A stretch of 64,000 bases of DNA from Parachitinimonas caeni. Its GTDB lineage: Bacteria; Pseudomonadota; Gammaproteobacteria; Burkholderiales; Chitinimonadaceae. Positions 45,020 to 54,050 of the stretch are shown piece by piece (position 1 is the first letter of the stretch; each line of letters begins with the position of its first letter). The stretch lies in assembly GCF_030129945.1 (NCBI RefSeq), contig NZ_JARRAF010000011.1, positions 90,785 through 154,784 of the forward strand, given 5' to 3'. Position numbers and translations under genes: made by a program. The notes under the pieces were generated by a model, which made no database searches, was not told the DNA's origin, and worked only from the letters and a program-made list of their open reading frames with translations.

Positions 45020-46915
45020 TTAGTCCTGCACGGTGTACACCAACTTGTAGCGCTTGGCGGACAGCATTTCATCCAGATGCTTACCGTAGCCAACAAAGAG
45101 ATTTGCTCCTTTGATCGACGAAATATCCAGGCTGGAAGTGAGGCGAATCGACGTGGTATCCAAAACTCCCCAGTAGTAATGAGGCACCTCATCTATTGAT
45201 ACAGGGGCCCATCCCTTCTGGGTATAAGCGTAGAGTGCACCGTTATGAGACAACAGCACGTAGATAGCCCCACCTTTCCCTGCAAAGTCTTCCCCAATAT
45301 TGAGCTTCACATCGATTGTCTTACTCTTTAAAGAACCCACCGCTGCCGCAGATATCGGCACAGTAAAGTCGTCTGTCGTATAAACCTCGAAAGTACCTGT
45401 TGCATCATTGAATGACAAAGTAGCTATTGATTTATCGCCAGCGAGTAAAGAAGCCCGGGCACGAACGCGAACCTTGTCGCCTCTATTTACTAGGCCAGGT
45501 TCGTTGGTAAATGCACTATCGTTAATCGAATATTCGCCGCCGACCACTGAAACAGGCGTGGGTTTGCTGATGCCCGTAACAGTTATTGATTTAGAAGTAC
45601 CCCACTCCCCACTCTTGACGTTGAATGCCGGAAGAAATTCAAAAGGATTTACGCGCTCAAACTCTTTTTCAAACCTAAATGCCGTAATGGTGTTATATAC
45701 CCCCGATCTTGCATATTGACCACCATTAAAGGCCACCAAATAATCATCACTAATAGCAGTTGAATTTATGATATTAATACTCGGATGATACGTTTCAGGA
45801 ATCTTCCACAAGATATCCCGCGTCGCCAAGGCGCCGTTTTTATTTAGTTTAAAACCATACATACCAGCCAAGCAAGGGAAAAAAAGCGTTGAATCCGTAA
45901 AGGCAAACCCTAATTCACTTTTCGAGTAACTATCATAATTGCAACCGCCAATCTGCATATAGCTAATTACTCGAGCCGAACGTTCCTCTAGTCCAACTAA
46001 ATTGTGAAAATTAAGGTTCTCGGCATCTGGGAAATAGACTGACTCGCGTAGATACACCACCCCTTTCCCGGAAATCATCTGGAAATAGTTCCCTGCAAAG
46101 GTCCAATCAACAGATCTGGTTTTTAAATTAAAAGAAACCGCCGTTCCATCAATAAGCGCCAAAAGATTGCCTTGCTGCCCAAATAAAAGTGGAGAAAAAA
46201 CACTATTCCCTTTATGCGGAATTTGATACAGAATTTCGCCTGTGTATATACTATATGCATTCAAATTTCCGTTGAAATAAATGTATAACTCATCATCTTT
46301 TATGGCTATTTCAGGCTGAGACTGGGGCAAGACCGCACTCCATACCTCGTCCCCATTAGAGGCATTGTTGGCGTATAAAATATTACGCCCATTGGGCACA
46401 TCCTGCGCCATGGAAAATATCATTCCATGCTTGATTATGGATCGAGAAAAAGTATTTCCATTCAGATCTTTGGCTGTTCTAGAGTAAATTTTGTCGCCAT
46501 TATTGGCGTCATAAACCGACACTCCATTGCCTGTCAAATATAATTTCCCATCCACAAAGGAAAGTGAAAATTTATTGTCTTTCGGTAAAGATTCATCTTC
46601 CAAATCAAGGGGGGATGTCCAACTCATCTTTCCATCGGACAAATTAATTGCATTAATTTTATAGCGATGCGCATCTTTATCATAAGAAATAAAAAACACT
46701 TTTTCTTGTGCAATAACGGGAGAGGGCCCCAAAATATCTGATCGGCCAGAAATTTCCCAAATTAATTTTGGTTTGGTATCTGTATAAGAGACTGGTACAT
46801 AGTCTGAGTATCTTGTATTTCCTTGATATGTCTGCCAATCCTGCGCCAAGACCAAAGACGAAGCCAAAGTCAGCATCAGCGTGCCAAGCGATTTGAATAG
46901 TGGTGTGAAAGACAT
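45020..46915 (-). CDS. Secreted PQQ-like beta-propeller protein, duplicate copy 1
   Basis: 631 residues. The signal peptide MSFTPLFKSLGTLMLTLASS ends near LAQ-DW. Blades of a PQQ/BamB-like propeller follow (DWQTYQGNTRYSDYVP, SPVIAQEKVFFISYD, INLSDGKMSWTSPLD, LYLTGNGVSVYDANNGDKIYS). Next is a beta-sandwich domain (EWGTSKSITVTGISKP, VVGGEYSINDSAFTNEPG) of the kind repeated in surface proteins, and a C-terminal domain (GGAIYVLLSHNGALYAYTQ, KRYKLVYTVQD). Probably extracellular or periplasmic; function unknown. No clear ribosome binding site. AT-richer than its neighbours, suggesting transfer. Paralogue at 47448-49397. Confidence 0.8.
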   Translation of the reverse strand: MSFTPLFKSLGTLMLTLASSLVLAQDWQTYQGNTRYSDYVPVSYTDTKPKLIWEISGRSDILGPSPVIAQEKVFFISYDKDAHRYKINAINLSDGKMSWTSPLDLEDESLPKDNKFSLSFVDGKLYLTGNGVSVYDANNGDKIYSRTAKDLNGNTFSRSIIKHGMIFSMAQDVPNGRNILYANNASNGDEVWSAVLPQSQPEIAIKDDELYIYFNGNLNAYSIYTGEILYQIPHKGNSVFSPLLFGQQGNLLALIDGTAVSFNLKTRSVDWTFAGNYFQMISGKGVVYLRESVYFPDAENLNFHNLVGLEERSARVISYMQIGGCNYDSYSKSELGFAFTDSTLFFPCLAGMYGFKLNKNGALATRDILWKIPETYHPSINIINSTAISDDYLVAFNGGQYARSGVYNTITAFRFEKEFERVNPFEFLPAFNVKSGEWGTSKSITVTGISKPTPVSVVGGEYSINDSAFTNEPGLVNRGDKVRVRARASLLAGDKSIATLSFNDATGTFEVYTTDDFTVPISAAAVGSLKSKTIDVKLNIGEDFAGKGGAIYVLLSHNGALYAYTQKGWAPVSIDEVPHYYWGVLDTTSIRLTSSLDISSIKGANLFVGYGKHLDEMLSAKRYKLVYTVQD

Positions 46916-46946
46916 GGTGCGATGGAATCAGATCAAAAGGGGCTAG

Positions 46947-46976
46947 ATTGTATTTCAGTCAATTGACTGACTGCAA
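46947..46976 (-). promoter_or_regulatory. Promoter of PQQ-type gene 1 with a palindrome in the spacer
   Basis: On the minus strand: -35 TTGCAG (46971-46976), 18-base spacer, -10 TACAAT (46947-46952). The spacer contains a perfect 16-bp palindrome TCAGTCAATTGACTGA (46955-46970), a typical repressor-site layout. The predicted leader is about 25 bases. Confidence 0.55.
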
Positions 46977-47032
46977 AAGTACTTTTTCACAACGTCTCAT
47001 TCGAAACAAGCACTGAGACTTACTCAGTCAGC

Positions 47033-47272
47033 TCATTTCCCCCCCATCCTCGCCAGCAAATCACTCGCTGGCGTCCGGGTCTTCGCCAGCGGGTTGGCTT
47101 GATCCAGTGTGCTGGCCTTCTTCTTCATCGCCAGCTGGGTGTAAATCCGGGTGGATTGGGCTGAGCTGTGGCCCATCAGCGCACTGGTTAGCCCCTCTGG
47201 CGTGTCCGATTCCGTGAGTTCCGTACCGAATAGATGGCGCAGCGCATGCGGGTGAGTCAGTAATCCCACCAT
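47033..47272 (-). pseudogene. Tyrosine recombinase (integrase) C-terminal fragment
   Basis: 79 codons: HPHALRHLFGTELTESD, then LMGHSSAQSTRIYTQLAMKK. These are the catalytic HxxR and H boxes and the nucleophilic Tyr of XerC/D-like recombinases. The N-terminal and central parts are absent here; a core-binding N-terminal piece lies at 49546-49925, beyond the second PQQ gene. Not a functional recombinase. Confidence 0.78.
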
Positions 47273-47356
47273 TGATGGGGGTGAAGGCAGGGAATTAGTC
47301 TATGCAATAAAATTTGTATGAACTTACCCGCAAACAGGCAGTACACCCCATCCAAG

Positions 47357-47400
47357 TAAAACGCCAATGCCGCGTTTAACCTCAACGACAGCATTGGCGT
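47357..47400 (-). terminator. Rho-independent terminator of the second PQQ-type gene
   Basis: Same hairpin as unit 1, ACGCCAATGC (47361-47370) / GCATTGGCGT (47391-47400), followed on the minus strand by TTT. Confidence 0.8.
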
Positions 47401-47447
47401 GGTGAAAGAGCGGGTTGCCAGAGCGTTGCCCTGGCAAGGACAGCTGC

Positions 47448-49397
47448 TTAGTCCTGCACGGTGTACACCAGCTTGTAGCGCTTGGCGGACAGCATTTCTT
47501 CTAGGTGCTTACCATAGCCGACATAGAGATTTGCCCCCTTGATCGACGAAATGTCCAGGCCGGAAGTGGCTCGAATTAAGGTGTTGTTCAAAGTCCCGCG
47601 GTAATACTGAGGAATGTTGCTCATGGATGCTTGAACCCATCCCTTCTGGGTATAAGCGTAGAGGGCGCCGTTATGAGACAGCAGCACATAGATGGCACCA
47701 CCCTTACCCACAAACTCCTGCCCAATATTGAGCTTAACGTCGATTGTCTTGCTCTTTAACGAACCTTCGGCTGTCGCTGAGATCGGCACGATTGATTCGT
47801 CTGCGGCCTGAACCTCAAAAGTACCGGCTACGTCATTCAGCGACAACGTTGCTTTTACTTTATCGCCCGCCAGGAAAGACGCTTGGGCACGAACACGAAT
47901 CTTGTCGCCGCTTTTGGCTAATCCGGTTTCGTTGGTAAAGGCCCCCTCATTAATCGAATATTCGCCACCAACAACTTTGACAGAAACCGGGTTATTGACA
48001 CCCGAAACGGTTATTGGCTTCGACGTACCCCACTCACCAGGTTTGATATTGAATGCCGCAGCAAATTCAATAGGGTCCGCACGCTCGACCAATTTCTCAA
48101 ACTTATAAGTACTAATGGCTTTATGTTTTCTTTCCTTGTCCTCACTCGTTCGGGCACCACCACGATTAAAAACCACCAGGTAATCATCACTAATGGCCAT
48201 GGCACCAAAATAATCGGCTTCTGAATCTATTTTTCCTGGTAGTGTCCACAATGGGTCTGCCCGCATCAAATTGCCGTTTTCACCCAATTTAAAACCATGG
48301 ATTCCATTTCGGCAAGAAAATAACAATGTTGAATCAGTAATTACCATGCTGGAAACAAGTTCCGAATTATATAAACTATAACTGCAGTTTCTTACTTCCG
48401 AACCATATAAAATGGCGCCAGTCTTTTCATCAAATACATCAAACCCCTCATCGATAAAATTTCCTCCAGGCTCGTGCTCAGATCTAGTTAGATGGCGCAT
48501 ATAAACCGCACCATTTCCAGAAGCCAGGTAATTGTATTTCCCCCCTTTTGTCCAATTAATGGACTTTTCTTTTGGGCTAAAGGATACGCCGCCATTACCA
48601 TCAAGAGCGAATATATTCCCAGAGTCCCCAATCAGAAATGGCGGTAACAAATATTGCCCAACAAACGGCACTTGATACAATGCTTCACCCGAGTGAGTAT
48701 CAATTGCATTCAGTTTTCCCGCAAAAAAAGCGTACAGCTCATTTCCCTTGATGACTATCTCAGGGTAATAATTAAATGGTATCTCAGGCAGTGCTGTATT
48801 CCAAACTTCATTACCATTTTCAATATCATTGGCATGCAGGGTATGTTTGAACTTTGAATTGCTGGAGGGATCTCTTGAAAGATCGATGGAAATGGAATAT
48901 ACCATGCCATCCCTGAATGTGGGCCTACTAAAATGATTGTTATTTAAATGCCACGATGGCCTTGAATAAATCATCGAGCCATCAGTGGCGTTATAGGCTG
49001 TAATTCCGTTGCCCGTTAGAAACAGCTTGCCATCTACATAAGAAAGTAGGAGCTTGTTTTCGCCCAGCCCATACATCCCATAAAAATTAATCTCACTCTT
49101 CCAGGCTATGCTGCCATCTTTTAGATTGACTGCATAAAGCATACCTCGGCTCAGAGCCCTATCGTAGGCAGAAAAATAAATCTTGTTTTCCGCAATGACG
49201 GGCGAAGGGGAAGTAATGTCGGGAAAATCGGTTCTTTCCCAAATTAACTTTGGTTCCGCATCCGTAAAGGAAACGGGTACGTATCCCGTATGATTTTCAT
49301 TTCCATAGAGTGTTGGCCAGTCCTGCGCCAATACCAAAGATGGAACCAGTGTCAGCATCAAGGTGCCAGCTGATTTAAGCAACGGTGTAAAAGACAT
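47448..49397 (-). CDS. Secreted PQQ-like beta-propeller protein, duplicate copy 2
   Basis: 649 residues, same architecture as the gene at 45020-46915: signal peptide (MSFTPLLKSAGTLMLTLVPS, cleavage near LAQ-DW), propeller blades (LYGNENHTGYVPVSF, SPVIAENKIYFSAYD), the sandwich domain (EWGTSKPITVSGV, VVGGEYSINEGAFTNETG) and the C-terminal domain ending KRYKLVYTVQD. The last about 200 residues are much more alike between the copies than the propellers, which suggests either selection on the propellers or partial gene conversion at the 3' end. The start codon at 49397 matches the paralogue; an open frame 16 codons upstream begins with TTG and is disregarded. Function unknown. Confidence 0.8.
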   Translation of the reverse strand: MSFTPLLKSAGTLMLTLVPSLVLAQDWPTLYGNENHTGYVPVSFTDAEPKLIWERTDFPDITSPSPVIAENKIYFSAYDRALSRGMLYAVNLKDGSIAWKSEINFYGMYGLGENKLLLSYVDGKLFLTGNGITAYNATDGSMIYSRPSWHLNNNHFSRPTFRDGMVYSISIDLSRDPSSNSKFKHTLHANDIENGNEVWNTALPEIPFNYYPEIVIKGNELYAFFAGKLNAIDTHSGEALYQVPFVGQYLLPPFLIGDSGNIFALDGNGGVSFSPKEKSINWTKGGKYNYLASGNGAVYMRHLTRSEHEPGGNFIDEGFDVFDEKTGAILYGSEVRNCSYSLYNSELVSSMVITDSTLLFSCRNGIHGFKLGENGNLMRADPLWTLPGKIDSEADYFGAMAISDDYLVVFNRGGARTSEDKERKHKAISTYKFEKLVERADPIEFAAAFNIKPGEWGTSKPITVSGVNNPVSVKVVGGEYSINEGAFTNETGLAKSGDKIRVRAQASFLAGDKVKATLSLNDVAGTFEVQAADESIVPISATAEGSLKSKTIDVKLNIGQEFVGKGGAIYVLLSHNGALYAYTQKGWVQASMSNIPQYYRGTLNNTLIRATSGLDISSIKGANLYVGYGKHLEEMLSAKRYKLVYTVQD

Positions 49398-49429
49398 GAT
49401 GCAGCGAATAAGGGGGAAAAAAGGGCTAG

Positions 49430-49459
49430 ATTGTATTTCGGTCAATTGACTGACTGCAA
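49430..49459 (-). promoter_or_regulatory. Promoter of PQQ-type gene 2 with the same spacer palindrome
   Basis: -35 TTGCAG (49454-49459), 18-base spacer, -10 TACAAT (49430-49435) on the minus strand. The palindrome core GTCAATTGAC (49441-49450) is kept; one outer base differs from copy 1. Confidence 0.55.
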
Positions 49460-49545
49460 AAGTACTTTTTCACAACGCCTCATTCGAAACAAGCACTGAG
49501 ACTTACTCAGTCAGCTTATTTCCCCCCCACATCCTCGCCAGCAAA

Positions 49546-49925
49546 TCACTCGCTGGCGTTCTGAAGGCGCTCGGCATTGGCCAGCGACATCACATCCGGC
49601 AGTGGCTTGCCTGCCTTCGGATACGCCAGCCGGCTGGCCGGATTGATGGCCATATGCTGGGTCTTGTGCAGCCAGGCATAAAAGCCACGGATACAGCTGA
49701 TATAGGGAATGCGCGAGCGGGCGTGCAGCTTGTGATGCTTGTTCAGATGCACCCCGGTAAACAGAACCAGATCATCTTCGGTTACCGCGCAGGGATCTCG
49801 ATCCCCCAGGAAAGACCGGAAGCGGGCCAGGATGTCGGAATAGGCCGCGATGGTGCGCGGGCTGCAGCCTTCGCTATTGCGTTTGACCGTTGGGTGGCGC
49901 GTACCGAATTTGCCTGACCGTGGTG
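49546..49925 (-). pseudogene. Tyrosine recombinase N-terminal (core-binding) fragment
   Basis: The minus strand reads SPRTIAAYSDILARFRSFL, TEDDLVLF, RSRIPYISCIRGFYAWLHKTQ and NPASRLAYPKAGKPLPDVMS, the SAM-like core-binding domain of XerC/D-type integrases. No normal start codon is seen near the right end, and the catalytic domain is lost: after LANAERLQ the frame runs out of phase into the integrase tail of duplication unit 2. The matching catalytic fragment is at 47033-47272. Confidence 0.75.
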
Positions 49926-49937
49926 GTTGCGTCGGGT

Positions 49938-50996
49938 TCAGACGCCGAAGGCAATGACATGGTCGATTTCGAGCCGGATGCCGATCGCCTCGCCAATGGC
50001 GTGATCGTGGTGGCTGGGAACCAGGCTCAGCACGGTCTGGCCGCTGGGGAGGGAGAGGGTGTACAGGAACTGGGCGCCACGAAAGGCTTTCTTGACCACG
50101 CGTGCCTGCATAGGGCTGGTGTCGTCATGCAGGATGTCGTCGGGGCGTAGCAGCACCTGCACGGCTTGGCCGGGGCGAGCCTGGCAGACCGGCCAGCATG
50201 GCCGATGCCCGAGCTGTGGGTCGGCATTGAACTCAATATCGCCAGCCGCCGTGACGACTGCCGGCAGAAAGACGCCTTCGCCGATGAAGTCGGCGACGAA
50301 GCGTTCTGCTGGCTCGTGGTAGAGCTTGTAAGGCGTGTCCCACTGCAGCAGCCGGCCGGCGTGCATGACGCCTACCTTGTCGGCCAGCGAGAAGGCTTCG
50401 TGCTGGTCGTGGGTGACCAGCAACGCAGTAATGTCGCGACTCTTCAGGATGTCGCGGACTTCCTGATTAAGTCGCTCGCGTAGCTCGACGTCGAGATTGG
50501 AAAAAGGTTCGTCGAGCAGGAGCAGTCGGGGGGCTGGGGCGAGTGCTCGTGCCAGGGCTACCCGTTGCTGCTGGCCACCCGACAGGGCATGGGGATAAGC
50601 GTTGGCGACCTCGGTCAGCTGAACGACTTCCAGCAGCTCTTCGACGCGTCGTTTTTGCTCGACTTTGTCGAGACGACTAAGCCCGAAGCGGATGTTGTCG
50701 GTGACGTTGAGGTGGGGGAATAGGGCGTAATCCTGAAACACCATGCCGATTCCGCGTTGCTGTGGTGTCCATTCCTGACCGGAACTGGCAACTTGTTGAC
50801 CATCGAGGATGACCCGGCCGGCGGCAACCGGTTCGAAACCGGCAATGGCGCGCAAGGCTGTTGTCTTGCCACAGCCGGAGGCACCCAGCAGGCAGCCGAT
50901 TTCACCGGCCTGCAGGCTGAAACTGAGCCCTTCCAGTACCCGTTTCGGGCCAAAGTTGACGTTGATCTGATCGAGGGTGAGCAGGGTGTTGGGCAT
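49938..50996 (-). CDS. fbpC: Ferric iron ABC transporter ATP-binding protein
   Basis: 352 residues from ATG 50996 (a TTG at 51008 is possible). Walker A GASGCGKTT, signature LSGGQQQRVALARALA, Walker B LLLLDEPFSNLD, switch His in LLVTHDQHEAFSLAD, and a C-terminal TOBE-like domain (VQVLLRPDDILHDD). It is the FbpC/FutC group by sequence and context, powering Fe3+ uptake with fbpA and fbpB. Starts 20 bases after the permease stop. Confidence 0.92.
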   Translation of the reverse strand: MPNTLLTLDQINVNFGPKRVLEGLSFSLQAGEIGCLLGASGCGKTTALRAIAGFEPVAAGRVILDGQQVASSGQEWTPQQRGIGMVFQDYALFPHLNVTDNIRFGLSRLDKVEQKRRVEELLEVVQLTEVANAYPHALSGGQQQRVALARALAPAPRLLLLDEPFSNLDVELRERLNQEVRDILKSRDITALLVTHDQHEAFSLADKVGVMHAGRLLQWDTPYKLYHEPAERFVADFIGEGVFLPAVVTAAGDIEFNADPQLGHRPCWPVCQARPGQAVQVLLRPDDILHDDTSPMQARVVKKAFRGAQFLYTLSLPSGQTVLSLVPSHHDHAIGEAIGIRLEIDHVIAFGV

Positions 50997-51016
50997 GAGT
51001 GCGTGCAAGGAAAAGG

Positions 51017-52663
51017 TCAGCGGTTTTCAGTCTGGCGTGCCAATAGTGCCACGGGGATGAGGCCGACCACCACGATGGCGAGTGCTGGCAGGGCGGCTTG
51101 TTCCCACTGGCCTTCGGAGGTCATTTCGAATACGCGGACAGACAGGGTGTTCCAGCCAAAGGGGCGGGTCATCAAGGTGATGGGCATCTCTTTCATGACA
51201 TCCACAAACACCATGAGTGCTGCTGTGAACAGCCCGCCGCGCAGCAGTGGTAGGTGCAACCGCCACAGCATCTCTCGCCGGCCCAGGCCCAGGGACGCTG
51301 CAGCGGCTTCCTGATTGGGCGTAATGCGTTGCATGGCGGCCTGGGTGGGTTCGAACGCGACGGCCAGAAAACGGGCTGCATAGGCCAACAACATGACGAC
51401 AAGCGTACCTTTGAGTATCTGCGGGGGCGTCTGCCAGCCAAGGGCCTGCAATGCTGCGATCAGCTGGTTATCCAGTGCGGCGGTCGGGATGAAGACACCG
51501 ACAGCCAGCACGCTGCCCGGTATGGCATAGCCAAGTGTCGCCAGACGTGCTGCCAGCCTTGCGGAGTGGCCGTCACGACCGCGCACGGCATAGGCCAGTA
51601 GCAGGCCGAGTGTGACAACCAGCATGGCCGCACCGCCAGCCAGTAAAACTGAGTGCCAGATGAAGCTGATATACCGGCTATCGAAATCGGTTTTGATGAC
51701 GGTGGCAGCCCACTTCAATAGTTGCCCGCACGGAATGAAGAAAGCCAGTGCCAGAATCAGCAGGCAAGCGGCAGTGGCGGCCACCGCCCTGAGCCCCTGC
51801 AGACGGATTGGCTGGGCGGGGCCGCTACGGCCTGCGCCATGGTAGCGTTTGTTGCCACGGGCCTTCTGCTCGAACAGGGCGAGCGCCAGAACCGCCATCA
51901 CCAGTAAGGAAGCCAGCTGCGAGGCAGCTTTCAGGTTGAACAGGGCGAACCAGGCCTTGTAAATGGCGGTGGTGAACGTGTCGTAGTTGAAGGTGGCGAC
52001 GGTGCCGAAATCGGCGAGGGTTTCCATTAATACCAATGAGACACCGCCCACCAGCCACGGGCGTGCCATTGGCATGGCGACGCGCCAGAAGCCCTGACGC
52101 CGGCTCAACCCCAGCACGGCTGCGGCTTCCAGTGCGCGCCGGCCCTGAGTCAGAAAGGCATTGCGCGCCAGCAGGTAGACGTAGGGGTAGAGCGCCAGGG
52201 TCATTGTCAAGATCACCCCGCCGCGCGAACGGATGGGCGGAAACCAGCGGCTGTTGTCAAACCATTCGCGCAACAAGGTTTGCAATGGCCCGGTGAAGTC
52301 ATACAGGCCGATCTGCACGCTGGCCAGCACGTAGGCCGGCATGGCCAATGGCAGGGCAAGTAGCCAGGCAAAGTGCCGGCGACCCGGGAAGTCATAGACG
52401 GCGGTTAACCAGGCTAACGACACCCCCAGCAGCAAAGTGCCGATTGCCACGCCACCAGCCAGCCAGGCGGTGTTGATCAACAATTGTGGCAGGACATAGT
52501 CGGCCAGATGCGCCCAGATATCGGTCTGAGGGTCGGCCAAGCTGGCAAGCACCACCAGCAGCGGCACCAGCGTGATGGCGGCAATCAGCCAGGCTATGCC
52601 GGGTTGCAGATTCCAGCGTCTGGGGGGGGATGCCTGGGCTTGGGCGGTGAGTGAAAGCGTCAT
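51017..52663 (-). CDS. fbpB: Ferric iron ABC transporter permease, fused two-domain type
   Basis: 548 residues with about 12 membrane helices in two homologous halves, each with the permease EAA-type loop (EAAAVLGLSRRQGFWRVAMPMARP; EAAAASLGLGRREMLWRLHLPL). This double-size permease is typical of FbpB/SfuB. ATG 52663 begins MTLSLTAQ; the upstream frame extension has no support. Middle gene of fbpA-fbpB-fbpC. Confidence 0.93.
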   Translation of the reverse strand: MTLSLTAQAQASPPRRWNLQPGIAWLIAAITLVPLLVVLASLADPQTDIWAHLADYVLPQLLINTAWLAGGVAIGTLLLGVSLAWLTAVYDFPGRRHFAWLLALPLAMPAYVLASVQIGLYDFTGPLQTLLREWFDNSRWFPPIRSRGGVILTMTLALYPYVYLLARNAFLTQGRRALEAAAVLGLSRRQGFWRVAMPMARPWLVGGVSLVLMETLADFGTVATFNYDTFTTAIYKAWFALFNLKAASQLASLLVMAVLALALFEQKARGNKRYHGAGRSGPAQPIRLQGLRAVAATAACLLILALAFFIPCGQLLKWAATVIKTDFDSRYISFIWHSVLLAGGAAMLVVTLGLLLAYAVRGRDGHSARLAARLATLGYAIPGSVLAVGVFIPTAALDNQLIAALQALGWQTPPQILKGTLVVMLLAYAARFLAVAFEPTQAAMQRITPNQEAAAASLGLGRREMLWRLHLPLLRGGLFTAALMVFVDVMKEMPITLMTRPFGWNTLSVRVFEMTSEGQWEQAALPALAIVVVGLIPVALLARQTENR

Positions 52664-52690
52664 GAAGGGTCGGGCTCTCAAAACGACAAA

Positions 52691-52707
52691 CCCCGCGTAA
52701 GGCGGGG
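52691..52707 (-). terminator. Intercistronic hairpin between fbpA and fbpB
   Basis: CCCCGC / GCGGGG with a 5-base loop, followed on the minus strand by TTTGTCGTTTT. A partial terminator here would keep binding protein above permease, a usual design for such operons. The 264-base gap otherwise holds only the short inverted repeat TCAGCCAaTGGCTGA near 52714. Confidence 0.6.
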
Positions 52708-52927
52708 ACGTAGGTCAGCCAATGGCTGAGCGGACATCAAAAAGCTGTTCTCTGAAGGAGGGGCCGTTGCCATTGAGGTCGGGCAGTGCGCGGAACCTTG
52801 ACGCATCTGGATGGATGACGCCTTGGTGCCCGCGCACTGATCGCAAAATATTGCAAGGGCTTATCCGGAGTTGGCCATGTATTGATGCCGTCTCGCCTAT
52901 GCCGCAAAAAAACAGGCCAGTGATGGC

Positions 52928-53920
52928 TTATTTATAGCCTGCCCGATCCATGAGTTTGACGGCATTCGCTTGTTGCTCGCCGGCGACCTTCACATTGATG
53001 TAATCGTGCTTGAAGCTGCCCCAGGAAGCCACATAGGGATCGGGCTTCACCTTGGGGTTGGCCGGGTACTCCATATTGACGTCGGCCAGCAGGTTCTGGG
53101 CCTTCTCGCTGGACATCCACTCCAGCAGCTTGATGGCGCCTTTCTCGTTCTTGGCGTGCTTGGTTACGCCAGCGCCAGAAATATTAACGTGTACGCCTGA
53201 AGTCGTTTGATTCGGCCAGAACAACGACACCTTGAGCTTGGGGTTCTTATCCAGCAGGCGGCCGTAGTAGTAAGTGTTGGCAATGCCGACATCGCATTGG
53301 CCGGCGTCGATCGCTTCCAGCAGCTTGGTGTCATCCGAGAAAGGATCGGCTGCCAGATTGGCTACCCAGCCCTTCACAACCTGCTCGGTTTTCGCCTCGC
53401 CAAGGCGACTGATCAGGGTGCCAACCAGCGACTGGTTGTAAACCTTCTTGGCACTACGCAGGCAGAGACGGCCTTTCCACTTGGGGTCGGCCAGATCTTC
53501 GTAGGTGGAAAGGTCGGTTGGCTTGACCCGCTTGGTGTTGAAAAACACCGTGCGAGCACGAACCGACAAGCCAAACCAGTTGCCATCCGGATCGCGCAGA
53601 TGGGCAGGGATATTGGCGCTCAGTGCGGCTGACTGCACAGGCTTGAGCAGACCCATCTGGGTGGCCTGCCACAGATTGCCGGCATCTACTGTCAGCAGAA
53701 TGTCGGCTGGGGTATTGGCACCTTCGGCCTTGATTCGTTGCATCAGCGCGCCTTCGTTGTCGGTCACGAACTTCACCTGCACGCCGGTTTCCTTGGTGTA
53801 TGCATCAAACAAGGGCTTGACCAGCGATTCGATTCGGGCTGAATACACAGTGACTTCTTCAGCGGTAGCCGAACCAACCAGCGCCAGACTCAGCGCACCA
53901 AGCAGCAGGGATGATTTCAT
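52928..53920 (-). CDS. fbpA: Ferric iron-binding periplasmic protein
   Basis: 330 residues with a signal peptide (cleavage near ATA-EE), then [24 protein letters not shown], the class I Fe3+-binding protein start. The tyrosine cluster [10 protein letters not shown] supplies the iron ligands, and [32 protein letters not shown] and [17 protein letters not shown] are characteristic. Upstream lies a candidate Fur box. Confidence 0.94.
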   Translation of the reverse strand: MKSSLLLGALSLALVGSATAEEVTVYSARIESLVKPLFDAYTKETGVQVKFVTDNEGALMQRIKAEGANTPADILLTVDAGNLWQATQMGLLKPVQSAALSANIPAHLRDPDGNWFGLSVRARTVFFNTKRVKPTDLSTYEDLADPKWKGRLCLRSAKKVYNQSLVGTLISRLGEAKTEQVVKGWVANLAADPFSDDTKLLEAIDAGQCDVGIANTYYYGRLLDKNPKLKVSLFWPNQTTSGVHVNISGAGVTKHAKNEKGAIKLLEWMSSEKAQNLLADVNMEYPANPKVKPDPYVASWGSFKHDYINVKVAGEQQANAVKLMDRAGYK

Positions 53921-53980
53921 TGCAACAACTCCGTTTGTAAAAAGACAGGCGGTGAAAGATGTTGTGCAATTGTACAGGAA

Positions 53981-54000
53981 TAGGAATCCTTCTCACTATC
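53981..54000 (-). promoter_or_regulatory. Candidate Fur box upstream of fbpA
   Basis: The minus strand reads GATAGTGAGAAGGATTCCTA; its first 12 bases match the Fur consensus GATAATGAGAAT at 10 positions. The right half is poor. About 60 bases before the fbpA start. Confidence 0.4.
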
Positions 54001-54050
54001 GTCTGACTCGCCCTGGGTGAGCAGGCCAAGCACTTTTTTGGGGGCAAGTC

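Larger units (their letters stand above)
44839..47074 (-). repeat. Tandem duplication unit 1 (PQQ-type gene plus recombinase tail)
   Basis: Matches unit 2 (47278-49559) in gene order and flanks: a shared downstream segment with the same hairpin, the PQQ-type gene, its promoter region and the final codons of a recombinase (TPASDLLARM). About 2.2 kb. Noncoding flanks are nearly identical, while the 5' two-thirds of the genes have diverged. Confidence 0.8.
47278..49559 (-). repeat. Tandem duplication unit 2
   Basis: Second copy of the 2.2-kb unit: hairpin, PQQ-type gene, palindromic promoter, and codons TPASDLLARM at its right end, now fused out of frame to the integrase N-terminal fragment. 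Confidence 0.8.
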
